A stretch of DNA of 64,000 nt from Collinsella sp. TF05-9AC (lineage in GTDB: Bacteria; Actinomycetota; Coriobacteriia; Coriobacteriales; Coriobacteriaceae). The notes beneath the pieces are model-generated. The model was given only the letters and a program-made list of their open reading frames with translations. It did no database searches and was not told where the DNA came from. A program made the translations under genes and the position numbers. The stretch covers positions 1 through 64,000 of the forward strand of contig NZ_QSSH01000004.1 of assembly GCF_003438495.1 (NCBI RefSeq). The letters run 5' to 3'. How positions within the stretch are numbered: the first letter of the stretch is position 1; every line of letters starts with the position of its first letter. Positions 52,730-61,174 of the stretch are shown here, piece after piece.

Positions 52730-53646
52730 CCTTTGACCTGTACGACACCGTCGACTCGTTTATCGCCTATATCGCACGCGTCGAGGGACTTTCTCCCAAC
52801 ACGGTGACGGCCTATGGCTCGAGGCTGGAGCGCTTTGCTGCGTGGTGCGAACGCGAGGGCATCGACGCTCGCGCCGCCGACGTACGGACCGTTCGTTCCT
52901 ATTTGGCCGAGCTGTCGCGTGGCCAGGTGGCGGCTCGGACCCTTGCGGCACACCTGTCTGCCATTCGCTCACTCTATCGGTGGATGGCTGTCGAGGGGAT
53001 TGTCGAGGGCGATGCGGTCTCGGCGATCGCATCGCCCAAGCTGCCGCGCGACCTGCCGGGCGTCCTTACGACTCAACAGGTGGAGGCACTCCTCAAAGCC
53101 CCCGATACCTCAACACCCGCGGGACTGCGCGATGCGGCGATGCTCGAGTTGCTCTATGCCTCGGGTGCCCGCATCTCAGAGCTTGCGGCGCTCAATGTGG
53201 AATCCATCTCATGGTCCGAGCGCACGCTGCGCCTGTGGGGCAAGGGGAGCAAAGAACGTATCGTCCCCCTGTATCGTCGTGCGCTCGAGGTGACTCGTTT
53301 CTATATTGAGGAGGGGAGGCCGGTGTTGCTCGCTCAGGCAAAGCGCCGTGACCCCGCCACCGGGCCGCATCCGCTGCTTATATCGGCGCGCGGCAATCGC
53401 ATGAGCGCCGCCATGCTCCGGCGGCGGTTCCATACGCTGGCGACGCTCGCCGGCATTCCGGCCGACATCGCCCCGCATGCGATGCGCCATACCTTTGCGA
53501 CCGACTTGCTCGAGGGCGGTGCGGACCTGCGCTCGGTCCAAGAGCTGCTGGGTCATGCGAGCCTGTCCACGACGCAGATCTACACGCATCTCACACCCGA
53601 TCGGCTTAAGCGGGCTGTGGCTCAAGCCCATCCCCGCGGCGAATAG
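52726..53646 (+). CDS. xerC: Tyrosine recombinase XerC/XerD-like, with non-canonical start
   Basis: A site-specific recombinase for chromosome dimer resolution. Catalytic residues are visible: R in GARISELAAL, K in GKGSKERIV, HAMRH, LGHASLS and the nucleophile Y in TQIYTHLTP. Using only ATG, GTG or TTG, the first start is GTG 52804, which would cut off about 26 residues. But the upstream in-frame codons read on as FDLYDTVDSFIAYIARVEG before LSPNTVTAYGS, exactly the first helices of XerC/D. The first codon with a proper Shine-Dalgarno (GGAGG) is ATA at 52726, overlapping the trmFO stop. Possible explanations are an AUA start or -1 frameshifting from trmFO. The conservative start is 52804. Confidence 0.85.
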   Translation: MAFDLYDTVDSFIAYIARVEGLSPNTVTAYGSRLERFAAWCEREGIDARAADVRTVRSYLAELSRGQVAARTLAAHLSAIRSLYRWMAVEGIVEGDAVSAIASPKLPRDLPGVLTTQQVEALLKAPDTSTPAGLRDAAMLELLYASGARISELAALNVESISWSERTLRLWGKGSKERIVPLYRRALEVTRFYIEEGRPVLLAQAKRRDPATGPHPLLISARGNRMSAAMLRRRFHTLATLAGIPADIAPHAMRHTFATDLLEGGADLRSVQELLGHASLSTTQIYTHLTPDRLKRAVAQAHPRGE

Positions 53647-53695
53647 TTGCTGGGACGTCCCGCGCCGCACTCAGGTGTGTGGTTTTGATTGCGGG

Positions 53696-53724
53696 TTGGC
53701 AGGAAGAAGCATTCCTGCTATCAT
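53696..53724 (+). promoter_or_regulatory. Promoter of rpsB-tsf
   Basis: TTGGCA and TATCAT are 17 bp apart. Transcription would begin near 53731. Confidence 0.7.
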
Positions 53725-53730
53725 TCATCG

Positions 53731-53865
53731 GGTTGCTTCACGGCAACATGTTTTTATCACGCACGCGCGGCTACTTCATACCGTGGTGCCCGGGCTTTGG
53801 TAGCACATGTCCGGGTTGGTTTTGGAGGATGACCCCGCGCGGAGGCAAACCACAGGAGGTTTAAC
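53731..53865 (+). promoter_or_regulatory. Long leader of rpsB
   Basis: About 135 nt of untranslated leader. It contains GTTGC/GCAAC with a following T-run (ATGTTTTTATC) and a CCCGG/CCGGG stem further on, before AGGAGG. S2 autoregulates rpsB in E. coli; a similar control is possible here. Confidence 0.4.
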
Positions 53866-54594
53866 ATGGCTACCAAGATTAATATCCGCACCCTGCTCGA
53901 GGCCGGCTGCCACTTCGGTCACCAGACCCGTCGCTGGAACCCCAAGATGAAGCCGTTCATCTTCGGTGAGCGCAACGGCATCTATATCCTTGACCTCAAG
54001 CAGACCATCCTCGACGCCGACCAGGCCTACACCTTCGTCAAGAACGTCGCCAAGGGTGGCAACGTGCTGTTCGTCGGCACCAAGAAGCAGGCTCAGGAGG
54101 CCGTCAAGAACGCTGCTGAGCGCGCCAACATGCCTTACATCAACCAGCGTTGGCTCGGCGGTATGCTGACCAACTTCGTCACCATCCGCTCCCGCATCAA
54201 CCGCATGGAGGAGCTCGAGGCTATGGTCGAGGACGGCCGCATGGCTGTTCTGCCCAAGAAGGAGCAGGCTGTTCTCGGCAAGGAGCTCACTAAGCTCCAG
54301 ACCAACCTCGGTGGCGCCCGCGACATGAAGGGTCTGCCCCAGGCTCTCTTCGTCATCGACACCAAGCGCGAGGAGAACGCCATCAAGGAGGCCCAGCGCC
54401 TGAACATCCCCGTCGTCGCCCTGATCGACACCAACTCCGATCCCGACGAGGTCGAGTACGGCATCCCCTGCAACGATGACGCTATCTCCGCTGTCACCCT
54501 TATGTGCGAGCTCATGGCTGACGCCTGCCTCGCTGGCTCCGGCAAGGAGCAGGTCTCCGAGGCCGAGATGGCCGCTGAGCCCAAGGCCGAGTAA
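53866..54594 (+). CDS. rpsB: 30S ribosomal protein S2
   Basis: 242 residues. Diagnostic blocks are [46 protein letters not shown] and the [10 protein letters not shown] region. A strong AGGAGG precedes the ATG. tsf follows after 45 nt. Confidence 0.98.
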   Translation: MATKINIRTLLEAGCHFGHQTRRWNPKMKPFIFGERNGIYILDLKQTILDADQAYTFVKNVAKGGNVLFVGTKKQAQEAVKNAAERANMPYINQRWLGGMLTNFVTIRSRINRMEELEAMVEDGRMAVLPKKEQAVLGKELTKLQTNLGGARDMKGLPQALFVIDTKREENAIKEAQRLNIPVVALIDTNSDPDEVEYGIPCNDDAISAVTLMCELMADACLAGSGKEQVSEAEMAAEPKAE

Positions 54595-54639
54595 ATCAGT
54601 CTTAGTTAATTCTTTTTCATCTCTTTGAAAGGAACCACA

Positions 54640-55509
54640 ATGGCCCAGATTACCGCCGCTATGGTTAAGCAGCTCCGCGAGATGACCGACTCCCCGATGA
54701 TGGAGTGCAAGAAGGCTCTCGTCGAGGCTGACGGCGACATGGACGCCGCTGTCGACGTTCTGCGTAAGAACGGCCTTGCCAAGGCTGCCAAGAAGGCTGG
54801 CCGTGAGACCAACGAGGGCGCTGTCGCCGCGTTCGTCTCCGAGGATGGCAAGACCGGCGCTCTGCTCGAGCTCTCCTGCGAGACCGACTTCGTTGGCTCC
54901 AACGCCAAGTTCACCGGCTTTGCTTCCAAGGTCGCTGAGGTTGTCGCTACCACCGAGCCTGCTGACGTCGACGCTCTGCTCGAGAAGCCGATGGGCGAGG
55001 AGACCGTTTCCTCCGAGCTCACCGAGATGATTCACATCATGGGCGAGAACATGAAGATCTCCCGCTTCGCTGCTCGCAAGGCTGAGAACGGCGCGCTCGC
55101 TTCTTACATCCACATGGGTGGTAAGATCGGCGTCCTCGTCGAGTTCGCCTTCGAGAAGGCCGAGACCGCTCAGGCTGAGTCCTTCAAGACCTTCGCTCAC
55201 GACGTTGCCCTTCAGGTTGCCGCCGTCGCCCCGATCTGTGCTACCCGCGATCAGGTTCCGGCCGAGACCGTCGAGCACGAGAAGCAGATCTACATGGCTC
55301 AGGCTGCCGAGTCCGGTAAGCCCGAGGCTATCCAGGAGAAGATGGCTGTCGGCCGTCTGGAGAAGTTCTACAAGCAGTCCGTGCTCACCGAGCAGGAGTT
55401 CATCAAGGACAGCTCCCTCACCATCAAGAAGTACGCTGAGCAGGTCTCCAAGGAGCTCGGCGACACCATTACCGTCGTTGCCTTTGACCGTCTGGTTCGT
55501 GGCGAGTAA
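54640..55509 (+). CDS. tsf: Elongation factor Ts
   Basis: 289 residues; the N-terminal UBA-like module is VKQLREMTDSPMMECKKALVEADGDMDAAVDVLRKNG, followed by two core domains with LLELSCETDFV. It regenerates EF-Tu-GTP. GAAAGGA precedes ATG 54640; a TTG five codons upstream overlaps that site. Confidence 0.97.
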   Translation: MAQITAAMVKQLREMTDSPMMECKKALVEADGDMDAAVDVLRKNGLAKAAKKAGRETNEGAVAAFVSEDGKTGALLELSCETDFVGSNAKFTGFASKVAEVVATTEPADVDALLEKPMGEETVSSELTEMIHIMGENMKISRFAARKAENGALASYIHMGGKIGVLVEFAFEKAETAQAESFKTFAHDVALQVAAVAPICATRDQVPAETVEHEKQIYMAQAAESGKPEAIQEKMAVGRLEKFYKQSVLTEQEFIKDSSLTIKKYAEQVSKELGDTITVVAFDRLVRGE

Positions 55510-55532
55510 ATAAGCTCTTGTAGCTGGTAATG

Positions 55533-55567
55533 AGCAGGCTGTGGGTTTTACTCACAGCCTGCTTTTT
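55533..55567 (+). terminator. Intrinsic terminator after tsf
   Basis: AGCAGGCTGTG pairs perfectly with CACAGCCTGCT, followed by TTTT. A second small hairpin, GGCTCT/AGAGCC, lies just downstream at 55571-55586 before pyrH. Confidence 0.95.
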
Positions 55568-55627
55568 CATGGCTCTTCTTAGAGCCTTTGATAGAATGTT
55601 GAGAGTTCAATCTAAAGGAGGATCGCT

Positions 55628-56350
55628 TTGTCCGACATCCGATATAAACGCGTGCTTCTTAAGCTTTCTGGCGAAGCACTGATGGGCGACGGCCAGTATG
55701 GCATCGACCCCAAGGTTACCGACCATCTTGCCAAACAGGTCAAGGAGCTGCTCGCCGTTGGCCATGAGGTCGGCGTCGTTGTCGGCGGCGGCAATATTTT
55801 CCGCGGCATGGCCGGCGCTGCCGGTGGCATGGAGCGTGCTCAGGCCGACTACATGGGCATGCTGGCAACCGTTATGAACGCGCTCGCCCTGCAGGATGCC
55901 TTCGAGCACAACGATGTTCCCTGCCGCGTTATGAGCGCTATCCAGATGAACGAGATCTGCGAGCCCTATATTCGCCGTCGCGCCATCAACCACCTTTCCA
56001 AGGGCAACGTCGTTATCTTTGCCGCCGGTTCGGGCAATCCGTACTTTACGACCGACACCGCCGCGGCTCTTCGTGCGTGCGAGATCGGCGCCGAGATTCT
56101 GATTAAAGCCACCAAGGTTGACGGCATCTACGACAAGGATCCCGTCAAGTGCGCCGACGCCGTCCGTTTTGACAAGATTACCTATCACGAGGTGCTCGTC
56201 CGCGGTCTGCAGGTTATGGATTCCACGGCTACGGCACTGTGCCAGGACAACCGTATGCCGATTTTGGTCCTCAACATCGATGGCGAGGACGCCGTCAAGC
56301 GCGCGCTCGCGGGTGAGCCCGTCGGCACGCTCGTCTATCAGGAGGATTAA
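55628..56350 (+). CDS. pyrH: UMP kinase
   Basis: A 240-residue hexameric amino-acid-kinase-fold enzyme making [22 protein letters not shown] is the signature; [10 protein letters not shown] and [14 protein letters not shown] [17 protein letters not shown] follow. The start is TTG with AAAGGAGG upstream. It is in the conserved order rpsB-tsf-pyrH-frr. Confidence 0.97.
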   Translation: MSDIRYKRVLLKLSGEALMGDGQYGIDPKVTDHLAKQVKELLAVGHEVGVVVGGGNIFRGMAGAAGGMERAQADYMGMLATVMNALALQDAFEHNDVPCRVMSAIQMNEICEPYIRRRAINHLSKGNVVIFAAGSGNPYFTTDTAAALRACEIGAEILIKATKVDGIYDKDPVKCADAVRFDKITYHEVLVRGLQVMDSTATALCQDNRMPILVLNIDGEDAVKRALAGEPVGTLVYQED

Positions 56351-56352
56351 GC

Positions 56353-56889
56353 ATGGCAGAGAACATCACCGCCCATATGGACAAGTCGCTCGAGTCCCTC
56401 AAGCATAACTTCTCCAAGGTCCGTACCGGCCGCGCCAATGCCAACATTCTGTCCGACATCACCGTCGATTATTACGGTGTTCCCACGCCGGTCACGCAGA
56501 TTGCCGCCGTCAAGACCCCCGAGGCCCACATGCTGCTCATCGAGCCGTGGGACAAGGCACTTATCAACGCTATCGTCAAGGCCATCGGCGCTTCCGATCT
56601 GGGTATTACCCCCAACTCCGATGGCACCGTCGTTCGTCTGCCGTTCCCGGCTCCCACCGAGGAGCGCCGTCGCGAGCTCGTCAAGGAGTGCCGCGAGTAC
56701 GCCGAGCAGGCCAAGGTGTCTATCCGTAACATCCGTCGCGACTTCAACAACAAGCTCGAGCGCGATGAGGAGCTCACCGAGGACGATGTCCGTCGCGAGC
56801 AGGCCAAGGTCCAGAAGCACACTGATGAGTATGTCGCCAAAGTCGAGGAGCTTCTGAAGGAAAAAGAAGCCGAGGTCATGGAGATCTAA
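56353..56889 (+). CDS. frr: Ribosome recycling factor
   Basis: 178 residues; KVRTGRANANILSDITVDYYG, the central PEAHMLLIEPWD and the C-terminal RRDFNNKLERDEELTEDD segments are typical. It splits post-termination ribosomes with EF-G. It follows pyrH after two bases. Confidence 0.97.
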   Translation: MAENITAHMDKSLESLKHNFSKVRTGRANANILSDITVDYYGVPTPVTQIAAVKTPEAHMLLIEPWDKALINAIVKAIGASDLGITPNSDGTVVRLPFPAPTEERRRELVKECREYAEQAKVSIRNIRRDFNNKLERDEELTEDDVRREQAKVQKHTDEYVAKVEELLKEKEAEVMEI

Positions 56890-56890
56890 G

Positions 56891-57685
56891 GTGCAATACG
56901 ACGAGCATAAACTGGTCGAGTACTTTGCCGACGCCCCTGCGGGCGTCGGTTTTTCCGACCTTGACCTCAATAACATTCCGCACCATATCTCGTGCATCAT
57001 GGACGGCAATGGTCGTTGGGCCACATCGCGCGGTCTTGCACGCACTGAGGGCCACAAGGCGGGTATCGTCTCCCTTCGTGAGATTATTACCGCCTGCGTG
57101 CGTCTGGGCGTCGACGTGCTTTCGGCCTATGCGTTTTCTACCGAAAACTGGAACCGCCCGCAGCATGAGGTCAACGTCTTGATGCACCTGTTTGCCAAGA
57201 CGTTTATCGACGAGCTGCCGCTTCTGAAGCGCGAAAACGTGCGCGTTGTCTTTTTGGGTGACATTTCCGCGCTGCCCAAGAAGACCCGCGACGTTTTTGA
57301 ACGCGGTCTTGCCGAGTGCGCCAATCACACCGGCATGACGCTGGCGCTTGCCGTCAACTACGGCGCGCGTGCCGAGATTACCCGCGCTGTCCGTCAGATC
57401 GCACTCGACGCTGCCGCCGGTAAGATCGATCCTGGCGCAATTGATGACGACATGGTGGCTTCCCACCTCTATACCGCCGGCCTACCCGATCCTGAGCTTG
57501 TGATTCGCACCTCTGGTGAGCTTCGCCTTTCGAACTACCTGCTGTGGCAGGTGGCTTATTCAGAGTTCTACGTCACCGATACCTATTGGCCCGACTTTGA
57601 TCGTTGGGGCCTTGTCGACGCCATTTTGGCCTATCAGGGCCGTGACCGTAGGTTTGGTGGACTGAGCAAGACCGAGGAGGCTTAA
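56891..57685 (+). CDS. uppS: Isoprenyl transferase (undecaprenyl diphosphate synthase)
   Basis: A 264-residue cis-prenyltransferase making the lipid carrier for peptidoglycan and surface glycans. The active-site loop is IMDGNGRWATSRGLARTEGH, with FSTENW and RTSGELRLSNYLLWQ. About 30 residues precede the domain. The start is GTG, one base after the frr stop. Confidence 0.95.
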   Translation: MQYDEHKLVEYFADAPAGVGFSDLDLNNIPHHISCIMDGNGRWATSRGLARTEGHKAGIVSLREIITACVRLGVDVLSAYAFSTENWNRPQHEVNVLMHLFAKTFIDELPLLKRENVRVVFLGDISALPKKTRDVFERGLAECANHTGMTLALAVNYGARAEITRAVRQIALDAAAGKIDPGAIDDDMVASHLYTAGLPDPELVIRTSGELRLSNYLLWQVAYSEFYVTDTYWPDFDRWGLVDAILAYQGRDRRFGGLSKTEEA

Positions 57686-57687
57686 TC

Positions 57688-58587
57688 GTGTCCGATCGTC
57701 CCAAGGCATCTGCTCCCAAGACGCCTGCGCGCAAAGCTGCCACTGCGGGAGCGCCTGCAGCGAAGAGCGGCACCGGTTCGTGGCTGGCGGGCTTTATTAC
57801 CCGTGCCGCTGCCGGTATCGTCTACGCCGTTGTCTTTATCCTGTGCTTGGTTTTGGGTATTGTGCCCACGGCCATCTTTGTTTCTGTCATGAGCGGTCTG
57901 TGCTGCTATGAGTTTTTCCGTATGACGAGGCTCGATGGCAAGATGGCTAACGAGCGCATGGGTATCGCTGCCGCCGTACTCTTTCCGCTGTCGGCGTTGG
58001 GCGATTCGATGTTGCTGAATGCCCTGCTTTTTGCCCTGATGCTCGCTGTGGGCATTTGGTATGTCTGGTCGCCGCGTACCCGCATCTCTGATGTGGCCGT
58101 GACGCTCATGGGTCCCATCTACACTGGCTTTATGCTGTCGGCTATCGTGCTGCTGCGCGATGCCGTGCCCGGTTTTGCCGGCGCCCTGCTTTCGGTGGGC
58201 GTTTGTGCGTCCCTTTGGGTCTCCGATTCGTTTGCCTACATCGTGGGCAGCCGTATCGGTAAACACAAGATGGTTCCCAAGATTTCTCCCAAAAAGAGCT
58301 GGGAGGGGTTTGTCGGCGGCATCCTGGGCTCGGTTTTGATTTGGCTCATCCTGTGGGCGACGCATTTCTACAAGCTCAGCCTGCCCTATGCGCTGCTGTG
58401 CGGCGTGGTCGTGTCCATTTTGGGCGTTATCGGCGACCTTATCGAGTCTCGCATCAAGCGCGGTGTGGGCGTTAAGGATTCCGGTAACCTTATCCCGGGC
58501 CACGGCGGCATGCTCGATCGTAGCGATTCGCTTATCTTCGGCTGCATCACAGCGCAGCTGATGCTGATGATCGGAGGCGTGCTGTAA
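57688..58587 (+). CDS. cdsA: Phosphatidate cytidylyltransferase
   Basis: A 299-residue polytopic membrane enzyme making CDP-diacylglycerol. The signature near the end is SRIKRGVGVKDSGNLIPGHG followed by GMLDRSDS; KKSWEGFVGG precedes it. About 35 Ala/Lys/Pro-rich residues form a cytoplasmic N-terminus. The start is GTG with GAGGAGG upstream. The stop overlaps the dxr ATG (TAATG). Confidence 0.96.
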   Translation: MSDRPKASAPKTPARKAATAGAPAAKSGTGSWLAGFITRAAAGIVYAVVFILCLVLGIVPTAIFVSVMSGLCCYEFFRMTRLDGKMANERMGIAAAVLFPLSALGDSMLLNALLFALMLAVGIWYVWSPRTRISDVAVTLMGPIYTGFMLSAIVLLRDAVPGFAGALLSVGVCASLWVSDSFAYIVGSRIGKHKMVPKISPKKSWEGFVGGILGSVLIWLILWATHFYKLSLPYALLCGVVVSILGVIGDLIESRIKRGVGVKDSGNLIPGHGGMLDRSDSLIFGCITAQLMLMIGGVL

Positions 58588-59774
58588 TGTCATTCCAGAC
58601 GACGTATGGCTCCGATGGACGTCTCCGTGTTGCCATCCTGGGCTGTACGGGCTCTATCGGCGCTCAGGCGCTCGATGTGTGCCGTCAGCATGCCGATCGC
58701 CTGCAGGTGACGGCGCTATCCGTTAACTCCAGTACCTCCGAGCTCGTTGCCGCTGCCCGCGAGTTCTCGGTTCCGGCGGTTGCCGTGGCCGATGTCGCTC
58801 ATGGCGATGACGCCGTGCTGCAGGAGTTGCCCGAGGGAACGAAGCTCGGCGTTGGCGCGCAGGCGGTTTGCGAGCTCGCGCGTCGCGACGATGTCGACTG
58901 CGTGCTCGTCGCTATTGTGGGTGCCGCCGGTCTCGAGGCGAGCCATGCGGCCTTGACCTCGAATAAGCGTCTTGCCCTTGCCAACAAGGAGTCCCTCGTC
59001 GTCGGTGGCGACTTGCTTATGCCGTTGGCGCAACCGGGCCAGCTTATTCCAGTCGACTCTGAGCACTCCGCCATCTACCAGTGCTATCTGGGGGAGGACC
59101 CGCGCGAGGCTCATTGTATTTGGCTTACCTGCTCGGGCGGTCCGTTCTTTGGCCGTACGCGCGACGAGCTCAATCGCGTGACGCGTGCCGATGCCCTCGC
59201 ACATCCCACGTGGGCCATGGGTGCCAAGATCACCATCGACTCCGCCACCCTCATGAACAAGGGCCTAGAGCGCATTGAGGCCATGCATCTGTTTAACTGC
59301 GACCTCGATTTCATTAACGTGGTCGTGCAGCGTCAGTCCAAGATTCACTCTATGGTCGAGTTTGCCGACGGCTCCGTGATGGCGCATCTCGGTGCTTCCG
59401 ACATGCGTATTCCCATCCAGTTCGCGTTCTCGTATCCCGAGCGTTGGGATACCCCGGCGCCTCGTATCGATTTCCGCGAGCTGGGGCAGCTCACGTTTGA
59501 TGCTGCCGACATGGATACCTTCCGCTGTCTGGCACTGGCCGAACGTGCCGGCAAGACGGGTGGCACCATGCCGTGCGTGCTCAATGCCGCCAACGAGGTC
59601 GCCGTCGATGCCTTCCTGCACGATGGCTGTAGCTTTACCGATATCGATTGCATTGTGGAATCCTGCATGGATGCCCACGATATGCAGGCGGTCGATTCGT
59701 TTGAGCAGCTTCGCGACATCGATGCGTGGGCGCGTGAAAAGGCTGCGCAGGTGCTCGCCGCAACCCGTTCCTAA
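58587..59774 (+). CDS. dxr: 1-deoxy-D-xylulose 5-phosphate reductoisomerase
   Basis: A 395-residue NADPH enzyme of the non-mevalonate isoprenoid pathway. GCTGSIGAQALDV binds NADPH; LANKESLVVGG, DSEHSAIYQCYLG and SGGPFF are the substrate and metal motifs. ispG of the same pathway lies two genes downstream. Confidence 0.97.
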   Translation: MSFQTTYGSDGRLRVAILGCTGSIGAQALDVCRQHADRLQVTALSVNSSTSELVAAAREFSVPAVAVADVAHGDDAVLQELPEGTKLGVGAQAVCELARRDDVDCVLVAIVGAAGLEASHAALTSNKRLALANKESLVVGGDLLMPLAQPGQLIPVDSEHSAIYQCYLGEDPREAHCIWLTCSGGPFFGRTRDELNRVTRADALAHPTWAMGAKITIDSATLMNKGLERIEAMHLFNCDLDFINVVVQRQSKIHSMVEFADGSVMAHLGASDMRIPIQFAFSYPERWDTPAPRIDFRELGQLTFDAADMDTFRCLALAERAGKTGGTMPCVLNAANEVAVDAFLHDGCSFTDIDCIVESCMDAHDMQAVDSFEQLRDIDAWAREKAAQVLAATRS

Positions 59775-59799
59775 CCCATAAGGATTGCTTTTTCGTTTT

Positions 59800-61161
59800 A
59801 TGGATACTGTTCTGAGCGTTCTCTCATCGGTCTTTTGGGGCCTGCTGATGCTTTCCGTCCTCGTGTTTTTGCACGAGGGCGGCCACTTTTTGGCGGCGCG
59901 TGCCTGCGGCGTCCGTGTGACCGAGTTCTTTTTGGGCCTGCCGTGCCGCTTTGACATCCATTACACGTCGCGTCGCATTGGAACCAAGTTTGGCGTGACC
60001 CCGCTGCTGCTGGGTGGCTACGCTGCCATCTGCGGTATGGATCCGACCGATGTCTCCTGCGCCGATCGCGTGCTCGCGGCTATCTATCGTCATGGTCGCG
60101 TGACCGTGGCCGACCTTGCTGTCGAGCTCGAGCTATCCGAGGAGGTTGTGCTCGAGGCATGCGCCTTGCTCTTGGGTTGGGGCTCTATCGCGCCTTGGTA
60201 TGAGGAAGGGGAGAAGCCCTCGCCGAGCTACTATCCCACCAAGTATCAGACGCTGCCGCGAGACGCGGCGGGTTACACCACCTTTGACGGCCGTCGTTTC
60301 GATCGAGAGCATGCGACTACCGAGGGCGATGTGTGGGAGCTGCCGTGCGGCGAGGCTGATTTCTTGGCGCAAGAGCGCTCGCACACTTATCTGGGCCAGG
60401 GTTTTCTCAAGCGCGCCTTTATGCTGCTCGCGGGCATTCTCGTCAATATCCTGACGGGCTTTTTGCTGCTTATGAGCATCTACTCTATTGCGGGTGTCAC
60501 CGTGCCGATGGATACCAACGTGATTGGTCAGGTTGACGAGGGGTCTATTGCCGCCAAGGCGGGTATCGAGGGCGGCGACGCGATCCTTTCGGTTGACGGA
60601 GTATCGTGCTCTACCTGGATGGACGTTTACGATGCCATCGGCAAGGCCGCCGGTAAGGACGATATCGCCATTGAGTATGAGCGCGACGGCAAGCAGCATT
60701 CGACCTCGGTTGCGCTCAAAGAGGACGAGCGCCTAGGTGTGTATGCCTCTACGCAGGTGGTCCGTTTAGACCCCATCACGTCGGCTCGCCTTTCGTTCTC
60801 CTATGTCGTGCAGACAGCGGAGGGCGTGATGCGCCTGCTCCAGCCGCAGCATACGATGGAGATTCTCGATCAGTCTTCTTCGATTGTGGGCATTAGCGTT
60901 ATGTCTTCACAGGCTGCTGCTGCCGGCCCTGCCACGTTCCTTTCGTTTGCCGCCCTCATTTCGTTCTCGCTTGGCTTTATGAACCTGCTGCCCATCCCAC
61001 CACTCGATGGCGGCAAGCTGGTCATCGAGATCATTCAAAAGATTGCTGGCCGCGAGCTTCCGCTCAAGGTCCAGACGATTGTGAGCTATGTGGGCATCGC
61101 GCTCTTTGCGCTGCTGTTTGTCTATATGCTTCGTTCCGACATCCTTCGATTTATTCTGTAG
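59800..61161 (+). CDS. rseP: Site-2 protease RseP-like with inserted winged-helix-like domain
   Basis: A 453-residue intramembrane metalloprotease (M50). The zinc site is HEGGH at residues 25-29 in the first span; the third ligand is in NLLPIPPLDGGKL near the C-terminus, and a PDZ domain (GQVDEGSIAAKAGIEGGDAIL) lies between. After GVTPLLLGGYAAICGM, where the family goes on to the second membrane segment, about 115 extra residues (81-196) are inserted. Residues 87-136 look like a winged helix (VLAAIYRHGRVTVADLAVEL, LSEEVVLEACALLL). The segment AGILVNILTGFLL then resumes the family pattern. ATG 59800 lacks a well-spaced Shine-Dalgarno; a TTG at 59785 is an alternative. Confidence 0.9.
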   Translation: MDTVLSVLSSVFWGLLMLSVLVFLHEGGHFLAARACGVRVTEFFLGLPCRFDIHYTSRRIGTKFGVTPLLLGGYAAICGMDPTDVSCADRVLAAIYRHGRVTVADLAVELELSEEVVLEACALLLGWGSIAPWYEEGEKPSPSYYPTKYQTLPRDAAGYTTFDGRRFDREHATTEGDVWELPCGEADFLAQERSHTYLGQGFLKRAFMLLAGILVNILTGFLLLMSIYSIAGVTVPMDTNVIGQVDEGSIAAKAGIEGGDAILSVDGVSCSTWMDVYDAIGKAAGKDDIAIEYERDGKQHSTSVALKEDERLGVYASTQVVRLDPITSARLSFSYVVQTAEGVMRLLQPQHTMEILDQSSSIVGISVMSSQAAAAGPATFLSFAALISFSLGFMNLLPIPPLDGGKLVIEIIQKIAGRELPLKVQTIVSYVGIALFALLFVYMLRSDILRFIL

Positions 61162-61174
61162 GGGAGTGTTTGGA

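Noticed and set aside
52730-52803. Truncation of the xerC-like gene
   Set aside because: The upstream codons still encode the expected N-terminal helices without stops, so the gene is complete and only its start codon is abnormal.
53776-55278. A 500-codon minus-strand open frame across rpsB and tsf
   Set aside because: Shadow of two certain ribosomal/translation genes; Leu/Gly/Val-rich sequence without motifs.
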